Source of the DNA: Paralichthys olivaceus
Taxonomy: Eukaryota; Chordata; Actinopteri; Pleuronectiformes; Paralichthyidae
DNA: 64,000 nt
Assembly: GCF_024713975.1 (NCBI RefSeq)
Contig: NC_091094.1
Location: forward strand, 256,501 to 320,500
Direction: 5' to 3'
Positions 12,301 through 24,800 of the stretch are shown piece by piece. A program made the position numbers and the translations under genes. Position 1 is the first letter of the stretch; each line of letters starts with the position of its first letter. The notes under the pieces are model-generated. The model made no database searches. It was given only the letters and a program-made list of their open reading frames with translations, and was not told the origin of the DNA.

Positions 12301-15300
12301 GCGGTTTTCAGGTGTGTCTGCCTACGTGAACGGCCTCCGAGCAGGATATCAGAGACATTTAGACTGAAAACTTGGCTCGCGGTTACTTGATGACACTCCG
12401 GGGGCAGAATGATGGGCACAGTGCCCATCATTCATTGTGGTGAGTAGATAGAGGGAAGTTTCATGAAGTTTGTCGTGTAGCTGAATGTGTCAGATTTGTG
12501 TATGTGTTGCTTTTTGTTGCTGCTCAGCTCCATGCACTGACCTGTGGAGATGTCATTGTGTGTTTCCTTGCTGCGTCTCGGAGGATGATTATTTGTGTTG
12601 CTGTTCTTCTCTTTGTGGCGTCTTACTGTTTCACAAACATCTCTCCGTGCTAACACAAACACTGAATAATGTGAAAATCTGCCTCTGTTCTTATCAACAA
12701 ATCAATCATCTAAATGTTTTCATTCAATGTAACTGACTCATCTTTCATCAACCTCATCATCCTTCCTGTTAAATAAAATGTGTTATTATCCCGTCTCCTG
12801 CTGATCAACATGAACACGTCTGATCTCAGAGTTAACGTCGTGACCACGGAGGGAAACCTTCGTCTCACTATTCTCCAGCTGAGGGACGACAATAAACCTG
12901 CAGGAGGTCGAGCAACAACATCCCAGAGCCGAGGCCTTCGTGCTCCAACACTGCTAAGCTAATTAGCCTCAGTCTCAATCTAATCTGTGAGAGGCTTCAA
13001 GCTGCTGCTCCTGTCGTTCAGCCCGAGGTAATGGACAATAATTAGCATCATTGATTTTCTACAGTGCAGAGGGTGGGGGAGGGGTGGTAACAGCACCATT
13101 GTGAATGGGGGGAGGTGAAAATAACACTACCCAAATAAAGAAGTGAGGCACAGAGAGCAGAGTGATGGAGGAAACAGAAGCACTGACTCCACGTCGGACA
13201 GTGACCCCTGCTGGAGACGGTGGATGTCTGTTTGTTGAGATGTTAATGAACGAACCCACAGGTCGTCAAGGTCAGAGGTCGCTCATTCAACCGAGTTGTG
13301 TCTACGATTGTTATGCAGCTGCCCACCACTAGGTGGGGTTTGAGACAGTTGTGCATGGATCCAGTGGGTTGTGTTAATGATTTCCTGACAATACTACATA
13401 CTCCCACTATGAAACATTATCAGGACACACTGTAAATTTCCACTGACACCCAGTTATACTTATCAATAAAACCAGAACAGTGTCATCAACGAACTAAACT
13501 TCATGTCTCGAGGACATAAAAACCTGGATGAGCTGCAGTTTGCTCTTATTAAACTCAGATAAGACAGAGGTTCTAATACTCGGCCCTCAACACCTTAGAG
13601 ATACATTATCTAATGATGAAGCTGCACTTTACCCTCGCTTCCAATGAAACATCAGGAATTAGTGAGTGATCTTTGATCCCGATTTGTCCCTTGATTCTCA
13701 CTTAAAACTCATTTCTAGGACTTGTTTCACGTAATATACATATACGTAATATACATATACGTAATATACATATACGTAATATCTCTAAAATCAGACATGT
13801 CTCACAAACATGCAGAAACACTCGTCCAGGTCTTTGTCACATCCAGACTTGATTATTGTAATTCCTTGTTATCAGGCTCCAGCAGTGAGTCGTTGAAGAC
13901 TCTGCACTTTTTTTAAAATGCTGCAGCACGTGTCCTGACAAGAACCAGGGACAGAGACCACATGTCTCCTGTATTAGCTTCACTACACTGGCTTCCTGTT
14001 AAACTGAGAATAGAATTTAAAATCCTCCTCCTCACCTACATTAATAATATGACACCATCATACCTTAAAGAGCTCAAAGTACCATATCACCACTAGAGCC
14101 CTGAGCTCCCAGAATTCAGACTTACTTGTTGTCTCTCAAGTCTCTAAAAGTAGAGGAGGAGCCAGAGCTTTCAGCACCAGGCTCCTCTCCTGTGGAATCA
14201 TCTCAGGTTCAGTTCAGGAGGCAGACCTCCTCTCAGTGTTTAAGAGTCGGCTTTAAACCTTCCTTAATGATAAAGCTTATAGTTAGAGCTGGTCCAGACT
14301 CGTCTTAGATCAGCTCTGGGTTCTGCTGCTGTAGCTTTAGAATGTGGAGGAACACATGACACATGGAGCTTCTCTCAGCTCCTCCTCTCTCCTTATCACA
14401 TCAAATAACTTAATGTCTCATCAACAAATGTTATTGGCTTGACTTCTTCCCCGGAGTCCCTGTGCCTTATCGTTCACAGATCCAGGGCAGCGACTGCAGC
14501 CACATCATGGATCATGATGGTGGATCACGAATCAGAGATCAGGATGGTAATGGCAGATCCTGTATCGTGCTGGGATCTGATCTTAGTGGTGGATCCTGAT
14601 CGAGGTGGCAGCTGATGGTGGATCCTGATGGTGGATCATGATGATGGATTCTAATGGTGGATCCTGATCGTGGACTATGATCACAACAAGACTGCTTGAT
14701 AAACAATATGTCTCCTCAGATTCTCGACCATTACTGACAATGATTCCTCTCTTCATTCACCTTCCATCCAGCTTCAAACTGTTTACTCTAACCAGCGCTG
14801 TAACTACTCGACTATTTCTCTGACGTTCTCAGTTACATGTGGCATCTACTGCACTTCTGTCCGTCCTGGGAGACGGATCCACACGTGTCTCACTGAGGTT
14901 TCTACGTTCTTTTTCTCTCTTAAAAGATTTTTCTTGTTGTGTTAAGAACAGATGATGTCACAGCTTGTTAAAGCCTATGAGACAAATTGTGATTAGTGAA
15001 TATGGGCTAAACAAATAAAATTAGATTGATTGATTGATTGAAACACCTGAGCACCCTCCAGTGGTTGAGGTTAATATTGCAGGCGGCAGTGCGTTAACAT
15101 GAAACAAGCTGAGAGCTGGAGGCTGCCGATTGGATGCCTGGTCTCATTCAGCTAATGAGTGAGAGCATCTGCAGCCGGAGACACGTGAAAAATTAATGAA
15201 TTAATTAATTCCACAACTGAAAACTCATGAACATCAGAGCGCTGCTGTGCATACAGGATACATGGAAATGTAGCTGAGCACATAAGTGTGTTCTCAACAA

Positions 15301-17272
15301 CACAGCACAGCCATGGACGCACTAACACCAGAATCACTACCTTCTGCTTTTACACCCTCACCAACCAATCACGTTTCAGTTTACATTTAGGTCTGACTGC
15401 ACTCAGGTGTATCATGGGTAAAAACATCAGCTCAAACTCACCCCTGTCTGTCTCCGTCAACCAGGATCCGAACCAGGATCCCTGTGACAGCAACGAGGAT
15501 CGGATAATGATCGACACTCTCCAGACCTGCAGCAAAGACGGAGACACACACAACATGTTTCATACTGACACACTTTATGTGTGTGATGTGTGTGTGTGTG
15601 TGTGTGTGTGTTTCTACCTGGAAGTCTTAAGTTGACAACACGATCGAACAGGTTCTTCTCTGCCGTCACTCTGTTCAAAACCTGGTTCAACAACTGCAGA
15701 GAAAACACACAAGTTTATCATCTCACTCACTGTCTCACAAACACACTCACACACACACACACACAACACTTATATTATTATTATTATTACCTGAGCCAGT
15801 CGTCTGAGCAGCAGCTCTGCTGAGGGGCGGGACCAGTCGAGGAAGATCTCAGGAACCAGAGTGACGGTCATCTCCAAGACTCGCAGCAGACTGACGGACA
15901 GGTCGAAGCAGGTCGCACACACCTAAACAACGACACATCAGGTGAGTGTGTGGAAACGAAACATAATAATAACAATACATTTTATATATAGGCGCCTTTC
16001 AGAGATCTCAAGGTCAACTTAGATGGCAGAGAAAAAAACACAACAGAAAACATCAATAAAATAAATAAAATGAACAGTGAAAAAAACATGTCATTTGCAA
16101 AATGGAAGATGATTTAAAAATGTCAATGTTACGAATGAAACAGAGTTCCAGAGGCTCCGGATCCCATGGTTGGAGAGAAACAGCAGGTGGCACTGATTCT
16201 CAAGTCTGTATGTTAACTCTAGTTTCCTGATTGGTTGACATAATGATGGTAAAGTCATGTGACTTCTTTGCGCCACTGCAGTCATTTAGCTTTTATTGAT
16301 GAGTCAATGTTTTCACCTCAATCAAGAAAACTAACTTTTCATTATAAGATAAGATTTGAAAATCTGGATGGAAACAAACCGACTAACAGATATTTTACCT
16401 TCAGCTGCCTGGTGTCAACGAAGTTTCTCTCTGGACGCTCTGCGGCCTGTTGGATCTGAGAGAGCAGAGGAGGAGAAGGAACAATCAATCAATCAATCAA
16501 TCTATCAAATTTGTTATTTTAATCTTTTCTTTCCCACAGTCCCTGAAGGCGTCAGAATAACAAACCTCCTGGATCATCCCGATGAACTCAGAGAACGCCC
16601 AGTTCAGCTGGTTCAGGACGCTGTTGAGGAACGAGGCGGCCATGTCTTTGTCGACACTCAGCAGCTCTGCCATGTGTCTCTGCAGCAGCAGCGACGGACA
16701 CGGCTCTAAACACAAAGAGAAGAGGAGGAACAGAGGAGCAGATGGACCGAGAAGAAGAAGAGGAACAGAGGAGAAGAGGAACAGAGGAGAAGAAGAGGAA
16801 CAGAGAAGAAGAGGAGGAACAGAGGAGAAGGAGATGAACAGAGAAGAAGAGGAGGAACAGAGGAGAAGAAGATGAACAGAGAAGAAGAGGAGGAACAGAG
16901 GAGAAGAAGATGAACAGAGAAGAAGAGGAGGAACAGAGGAAAAGAAGATGAACAGAGAAGAAGAAGAGGAACAGAGGAGAAGAAGAGGAACAGAGAAGAA
17001 GAGGAGGAACAGAGGAGAAGGAGATGAACAGAGAAGAAGAGGAGGAACAGAGGAAAAGAAGATGAACAGAGAAGAAGAGGAGGAACAGAGGAAAAGAAGA
17101 TGAACAGAGGACAAATATATGAACAGAAGAGAAGAACAATTACCTGCATGGATCAAAGTGTTTCCCTTTAAATAATAAATATTCACTGTTTCACTTTGTC
17201 GACATCCCATAATAACAAACTTAATGAACATCACATATTCACACACTCTTCTTTTAGATGAAGAACCTCTGG

Positions 17273-17340
<68 letters not shown>

Positions 17341-18154
17341 TCGAACAAACAGGACTCGTTCTGAGACTAAACTGACCAATCGGGGAGAGGTGACCACGAC
17401 TGTAAATTAAGATCAGAGACTCGTCTCCACTTCCTCCAGAAAAGAAGCTCAAAATACAAACGCTGCCATCTTGTGGTGATGATGTCATTTGCAGTCAGAG
17501 ACTGTGCAGCAGTGATCATGGAGTGGAGGCGTGATATCGAGGTTCCGCCAATACATGCTCTCAACCAATCCTGAGTCAGTCTCAGCTGTCAATCATGACG
17601 TCTCAGCCTGTTTCTATATCATAAATAACTCATTCAACCAAACTGATCAGAGACACTTGAACAAACATCAGTGAGAGAAGAACGAGCTGAAATGACAGAA
17701 ACATCTTTGACAAACATTTATTTAACGTCTGCTTTGAGTTTTAGTTTGGTTCATGTCCCGTCTGCTAACATGCAGGAGGTTTAGCCACCAGGGGGCAAAT
17801 CAGGGCTTAAATTTCTGGGAGCTGTCATGTCATCCATCTTTATTTACAGTCTGTGGAGTTGATGAACAGACTCAAGAACACACGGTGAAAAACTTACTCT
17901 GGAAACTAGCAACAGACAGATCTCCTGAAAGACATGCAGACGAAAAGGTACAGACACACGTCAGTCATCATGCAGGTGGAGAAAGAGAGAGAGAGAGAGA
18001 GAAAAAGGAGATGAAGAAGAAGAGTGAAACATGCTGACAAACAAAAATCAAAGTTAAAAGAAACATGAACATGCTGAACACATGGACTCTGTGTTCGTTT
18101 GTGTGGCTGCTGGTTCATGAAAACTTCACTGACTCCCATCTTGAGAAAATTGAT

Positions 18155-18204
<50 letters not shown>

Positions 18205-20024
18205 TCAGTCATAAATCAAACAACAGTAAAGATAAATCTGCTATCGTCAGCAGCTCAGACTGAATTCATTTAAATTCATGAAGGAGATTGGCTCTGACCT
18301 GAAGAAACGCTGACAAGCTGATTAACAATGCCATGTATCTACCACAGGGAACCACAGGCTACTACAGGGAACCACAGGCTACTACAGGGAACCACAGGCT
18401 ACTACAGGAAAACCACAGGGAACCACAGGCTACTACAGGAAAACCACAGGCTACTATGGGGAACCACAGGCTACTATGGGGAACCACAGGCTACTACGGG
18501 AAAACCACAGGGAACCACAGGCTATCACGGGGAACCACAGGCTACTACAGGGAACCACAGACTACTACAGGGAACCACAGGCTACCACAGGGAACCACAG
18601 GCTACTACAGGGAACCACAGACTACTACAGGGAACCACAGGCTACCACGGGGAACCACAGGCTACTACAGGGAACCACAGACTACTACAGGGAACCACAG
18701 GCTACCACAGGGAACCACAGGCTACTAGGGGAACCACAGGCTACCAAGGGGAACCAAAGGCTACTACAGGGAACCAAAGACTACTACAGGGAACAACAGG
18801 CTACTACGGGGAACCACAGGCTACCACAGGGAACAACAGGCTACTAGGGGAACCACAGGCTACCAAGGGGAACCAAAGGCTACTACAGGGAACCAAAGAC
18901 TACTACAGGGAACAACAGGCTACTACAGGGAACCAAAGGCTACTACGGGGAACCACAGGCTACTACCGTTATCTTATCTTATCTCAAGTACTCACACGTC
19001 AACACCAAACATGTGCACGTGACACGAGGAGAAACAATCAATAACGAGCTGTGACTCTCTCAACTCTCCAACAGACGTCTGTGAATTAGGAGGCGGGGTC
19101 AGTGGCTGACCTGCCAGGTGTTTTGATTGGTCACTGACTGTAACCTCTGATTGGCTGTTTCAATATTCACAACAATGTCAAATATGAAACATGTGACTTT
19201 AAATGTCCAACATACATGATGAGAAGAGATACACATCACTGATCAGCCAGCGGCCTCTTAAGTCTCAGGAGTCAACATGATGAGCGAGCGAGCGCAAACG
19301 GAAGGTGGAGTGAGTCGGAGCCTCGTGCACATGCAGCAGTGATGCTCTCTCGTTATGTTTTCTGCTTGTGTCATGTGTGTTTGTGTGTGTTTGTGTTTAG
19401 ACATCACAGCTGATGGTCACAGGTGTCACTTACTCTGCAGACTGGGCAGGTTGGCGTCCTCAGGTTTGGTTTTCAGGAGGTGAGGAAGACGAGTGTATCT
19501 GTATCCAAAACCACAGCCCTGAAAAAACACAGATGTTTATGACAGTCAACACACACACACACACACACACACACACTGAGCAGCAGTGTGATAATCACAC
19601 TGTCTCTGATGATCTCACACGTTCGACAGAACAGTTAAAACTAATTTATGCTCAGTGTTGGTACATGTTTGAAAACAGACGGAGGCTTCAGTCCGAACTC
19701 TGAGTTTATTTTGTTGTTCATGTCTTCTGAAAGCTTACAGATACAGACGAAACAGAGCAGTACCACTGGAAATCATGGTGGGGCAGTGTCCCCAATAGTT
19801 CAAGTGAGACAACTATAAAGAGACGAGGAAGAAACTTTAACAATGGTGGAAGTTTGAGGAGAAACTTAAAGAAGTCCTCTAGTGGATGTATTGCTTAACA
19901 ACCATGACACTGTAAAGGACACGTTAGAAGAATGTGCCAGTTACATGGTGTACGTGTGTGTGTGTGTGTGTGTGTCTGTGTGTGTGTGTGTGGGTATATG
20001 TGTGTGTGTGTGTGTGTGTGTGGT

Positions 20025-20058
<34 letters not shown>

Positions 20059-20059
20059 G

Positions 20060-20095
<36 letters not shown>

Positions 20096-20200
20096 TTGTG
20101 TGTAGGTGTGTGTGGTTGTGTGTATGTATGTGTGTGTGTGTGTGTGTGTGTGTGGTTGTGTGTGTGGTTGTGTGTATGTGTGTGTGTGTGGTTGTGTGTA

Positions 20201-20232
<32 letters not shown>

Positions 20233-20277
20233 TGGTTGTGTATGTGTGTGTGTGTGTGGTTGTGTGTATGTGGTTGG

Positions 20278-20314
<37 letters not shown>

Positions 20315-20315
20315 G

Positions 20316-20349
<34 letters not shown>

Positions 20350-20401
20350 TTGTGTCTGTGTGTGGTTGAGTGTGTGTTGTATGTGTGAGTGTTTGTGTGT
20401 G

Positions 20402-20437
<36 letters not shown>

Positions 20438-20488
20438 TTGTGTGTGTGTGTGTGTGTGTGGTTGTGTCTGTGTGTGGTTGAGTGTGTG

Positions 20489-20548
<60 letters not shown>

Positions 20549-21293
20549 TTGTGTCTGTGTGTGGTTGAGTGTGTGTTGTATGTGTGAGTGTTTGTGTGTG
20601 TTGTGTGTGTGTGTGTGTGTGTGTGTGGTTGTGTGTGTCTCACCCTCCACAGTCTGACCAGGATCCAGTTGGTCTGAGCCCAGGGTCTCTGTTCATATGG
20701 AGCCAGGAGGTTCCTCATCATGGCGACTCGTCTATGATCAGATCAGATGGTGGATGTTGATTGGTCGTTTACAGCAGCCAATAGCCCCCCCTCGACAGTA
20801 ACCATCAGTTTAACAATGAATGTGACGGTGTAGCTCTCTGATTACCACTAACTGTCAGGATTTAGTCACAGGGAGGAAGTTCAAAATACAGAAAAAGTTC
20901 TGATTGGACACAGAATGAGTCAAACAGTGTGACGTGTTGTAGAAGAAGAGAAAACACAGATTCAGGTGTAAAAATACCAGGATGTTGGTTTTACAGAGAA
21001 ATGAAGAGTGAACAGAGAGATGCAGGATTCAACCTGGAACATGATTCATGTGCTTTAAAGGAGCTGGACGTAGTTTTCTGTAAAACAAAAAGTTTTCTGA
21101 AAACTAGCAGCTGAAACTGTGACCGTCAAACAAACACTCACTGCTCCTCTGGGATCCTCTCCACTGCCCTGAGGGATTGTGGGTAGCAGACGTAGCTGGC
21201 GAGGGCCTGCATCAGAGAATCTTTAATATCTGACAGAATAGACATTAAATACATCACGTTAGAGTCGATACAGACGGTAATGCACCATGAATA

Positions 21294-21331
<38 letters not shown>

Positions 21332-21887
21332 CCTGTTCCGACGATGCGTGGATCAGCAAAATGTTTGGCGAGGATGGCAGCTAGTTGAGTTAGTGTTTCT
21401 TCATAACCTAAAGAGAAGAAGATGATAAGCTGACAAACATTCAATCTGTCGTCATGGAGATAAGCTCAAACAGGAAGGCGAGTGTGACACACAGGAAGTG
21501 ATGTCACTTGAACTTCACAGTGTTTGATACCTGATGATACAGGATGACGAAGCTGCTGCTGTTACAGTCTGTCCTCAATGATTTGAACAGTCAGAATATT
21601 AGGAACAGCAGCAGCCCGGTCTTGTGTGATGACTCGACTGAGAGTCACATGATATTTTACCATCACCTAGGAAACAGGTGACTTTGCAAACATGCGACCC
21701 ATGTGTCACCTGGTAGCTCCTCCATGTTGTTGGCGGGGCTGAAGTAGTTCTTCAGGGCGCTGTAAGCGTTCATGGCCACGTTGAGGTAGAATTCTGGAGT
21801 GAAGGCGAACAAGGAGCCCGTGTTGTCGGCATGTTCGATGGTGCGAATGCAAACGCACAGCAGCCAGTACACATCCAGCATCTTCTC
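373..21887 (-). CDS. rnf123: rnf123 C-terminal exons up to, but not including, the RING
   Basis: Exons 21710-21887, 21333-21407, 21142-21229, 20644-20731, 19434-19518, 16566-16705, 16399-16455, 15791-15922, 15618-15693, 15442-15526 and 373-596. Landmarks: [98 protein letters not shown] and [17 protein letters not shown]. The final exon reads [19 protein letters not shown], then a Ser/Ala/Pro-rich linker and ERKHFSLHS. It is separated from the previous exon by 14.8 kb (597-15,441), which holds amigo3. The acceptor is CTCAG/GATATC and the donor ACTCAT/GTGAGT. Confidence 0.92.
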
Positions 21888-24800
21888 CTGCACACACACA
21901 CACACACACACAGTGAGATCAAACCATAGAAAAGTGTGTGCAGTGTGAGCATTGTGAGAAGTGTGAGGAGTGTGAGCAGTGTGAGGAGTGTGAGTGTGAG
22001 GAGTGTGAGAAGTGTGAGCAGTGTGAGGAGTGTGAGCAGTGTGAGAAGTGTGAGCAGTGTGAGGAGTGTGAGAAGTGTGAGCAGTGTGAGGAGTGTGAGA
22101 AGTGTGAGCAGTGTGAGGAGTGTGAGGAGTGTGAGAAGTGTGAGCAGTGTGAGCAGTGTGAGGAGTGTGAGAAGTGTGAGCAGTGTGAGCAGTGTGAGCA
22201 GTGTGAGAAGTGTGAGCAGTGTGAGGAGTGTGAGAAGTGTGAGCAGTGTGAGGAGTGTGAGCAGTGTGAGAAGTGTGAGCAGTGTGAGGAATGTGAGGAG
22301 TGTGAGGAGTGTGAGGAGTGTGAGCAGTGTGAGCAGTGTGAGGAGTGTGAGGAGTGTGAGCAGTGTGAGGAGTGTGAGCAGTGTGAGGAGCGTGAGAAGT
22401 TTGAGCAGTGTAAGGAGTGTGAGCAGTGTGAGGAGTGTGATGAGTGTGAGCAGTGTGAGGAGTGTGATGAGTGTGAGGAGTGTGAGGAGTGTGAGCAGTG
22501 TGAGGAGTGTGATGAGTGTGAGGAGTGTGAGCAGTGTGAGCAGTGTGAGGAGTGTGATGAGTGTGAGCAGTGTGAGCAGTGTGAGGAGTGTGAGCAGTGT
22601 GAGCAGTGTGAGGAGTGTGATGAGTGTGAGCAGTGTGAGGAGTGTGATGAGTGTGAGGAGTGTGAGGAGTGTGAGCAGTGTGAGCAGTGTGAGGAGTGTG
22701 ATGAGTGTGATGAGTGTGAGCAGTGTGAGGAGTGTGATGAGTGTGAGGAGTGTGAGGAGAGTGAGAAGTGTGAGCAGTGTGAGGAGTGTGAGAAGTGTGA
22801 GCAGTGTGAGGAGTGTGAGAAGTGTGAGCAGTGTGAGGAGTGTGAGAAGTGTGAGCAGTGTGAGGAGTGTGAGCAGTGTGAGCAGTGTGAGAAGTGTGAG
22901 CAGTGTGAGGAGTGTGAGGAGTGTGAGCAGTGTGAGGAGTGTGAGAAGTGTGAGCAGTGTGAGGAGTGTGAGCAGTGTGAGCAGTGTGAGAAGTGTGAGC
23001 AGTGTGAGGAGTGTGAGCAGTGTGAGCAGTGTGAGAAGTGTGAGCAGTGTGAGGAATGTGAGGAGTGTGAGGAGTGTGAGAAGTGTGAGCAGTGTGAGGA
23101 GTGTGAGAAGTGTGAGCAGTGTGAGGAGTGTGAGCAGTGTGAGCAGTGTGAGGAGTGTGAGAAGTGTGAGCAGTGTGAGGAGTGTGAGAAGTGTGAGCAG
23201 TGTGAGGAGTGTGAGCAGTGTGAGAAGTGTGAGCAGTGTGAGGAGTGTGAGCAGTGTGAGCAGTGTGAGAAGTGTGAGCAGTGTGAGGAATGTGAGGAGT
23301 GTGAGCAGTGTGAGGAGTGTGAGCAGTGTGAGCAGTGTGAGGAGTGTGAGGAGTGTGAGCAGTGTGAGGAGTGTGAGCAGTGTGAGCAGTGTGAGGAGCG
23401 TGAGAAGTTTGAGCAGTGTAAGGAGTGTGAGCAGTGTGAGGAGTGTGATGAGTGTGAGCAGTGTGAGGAGTGTGATGAGTGTGAGGAGTGTGAGGAGTGT
23501 GAGGAGTGTGATGAGTGTGAGCAGTGTGAGGAGTGTGATGAGTGTGAGGAGTGTGAGGAGTGTGAGCAGTGTGAGGAGTGTGAGGAGTGTGAGGAGTGTG
23601 AGCAGTGTGAGGAGTGTGATGAGTGTGAGCAGTGTGAGGAGTGTGATGAGTGTGAGGAGTGTGAGCAGTGTGAGCAGTGTGAGGAGTGTGAGGAGTGTGA
23701 GGAGTGTGATGAGTGTGAGCAGTGTGAGGAGTGTGATGAGTGTGAGGAGTGTGATGAGTGTGAGGAGTGTGATGAGTGTGAGGAGTGTGAGAAGTGTGAG
23801 CAGTGTGAGGAGAGTGAGCAGTGTGAGGAGTGTGAGAAGTTTGAGCAGTGTAAGGAGTGTGATGAGTGTGATGAGTGTGAGCAGTGTGAGGAGTGTGATG
23901 AGTGTGAGGAGAGTGAGCAGTGTAAGGAGTGTGAGCAGTGTGAGGAGTGTGAGGAGTGTGAGCAGTGTGAGGAGAGTGAGCAGTGTGAGGAGTGTGAGAA
24001 GTTTGAGCAGTGTGAGGAGAGTGAGCAGTGTGAGGAGTGTGAGCAGTGTGAGGAGTGTGATGAGTGTGAGGAGAGTGAGCAGTGTAAGGAGTGTGAGCAG
24101 TGTGAGGAGTGTGAGGAGTGTGAGCAGTGTGAGCAGTGTGAGGAGAGTGAGCAGTGTGAGGAGTGTGAGCAGTGTGAGCACCTTGGAGTAGATGGTGGCG
24201 TTGATCCAGGCCAGTCTCCTGCTGAGGTGATTCAGCTTCTCTGAGAAAACCTTCTGACTCTTCTGCAGCTCGTCCAGGATGTCTGATCTCTGAAGGACAC
24301 AACCAGCAGGACGACATTTACCAGACTGACACAGAAAAGAGGTCACAAGACACAGGACGATGGTCACAGGTCAAAGGTCACAGGACACATGTCACAGGTC
24401 TGTCTCCCACCTGTTCTATGTTCACAAATAAAATAAACAGGACTCACTCGTGCGGGGCAGCGAGCGATCTTCTCTTCTGTGTCCTTCAGTGCCACAGCGT
24501 ATTCATGGACGTCGTCTGAAACCACCACCATCTGCAGGAAACAGAAAGAACGTCATGAGGATCGAACTCCACAGACTCAGTTCTACATCTGTAGATTCAT
24601 GATAAATCTCTTGCCATGTCATTTTCCCATCGATCGAACGTCTTCAAACTTAAAAGCGAAAGGTCTGATTATTTAATGTCTTCCATATTTCAGAGATTCA
24701 TTAGAAAGAAGAAAAGAAGAGAAATGTATTAATCCCTCAAGGGGAAATTCTTTTTTCACTCATTTTAACCCCGAAACAACCACACACACACACAAAGGGC

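Larger units (their letters stand above)
7331..15441. other. right part of the large rnf123 intron: mobile and simple repeats
   Basis: No exon-like reading frame found. It contains a dispersed repeat also present near 38.58-38.72 kb (about 7,495-7,680), MITE copies (8,620-8,881 and about 11,420-11,636), paired repeats near 9,765-9,850 and 11,960-12,065, CA/TG tracts, a CT-rich minisatellite (10,339-10,745), a perfect hairpin (12,407-12,433) and a LINE remnant (13,490-15,045). Confidence 0.6.

Noticed and set aside
16497..17348. 283-codon minus-strand frame with [15 protein letters not shown] repeats
   Set aside because: Only the end overlaps a true rnf123 exon; the rest is the UC-rich array.
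21663..24367. Open frames of 750-880 codons on both strands (HTPHTA, LLTLLT, RSVSSV, CEECEQ repeats)
   Set aside because: They arise because the 9-bp unit is a multiple of three; the array is an rnf123 intron bounded by good exons on both sides.
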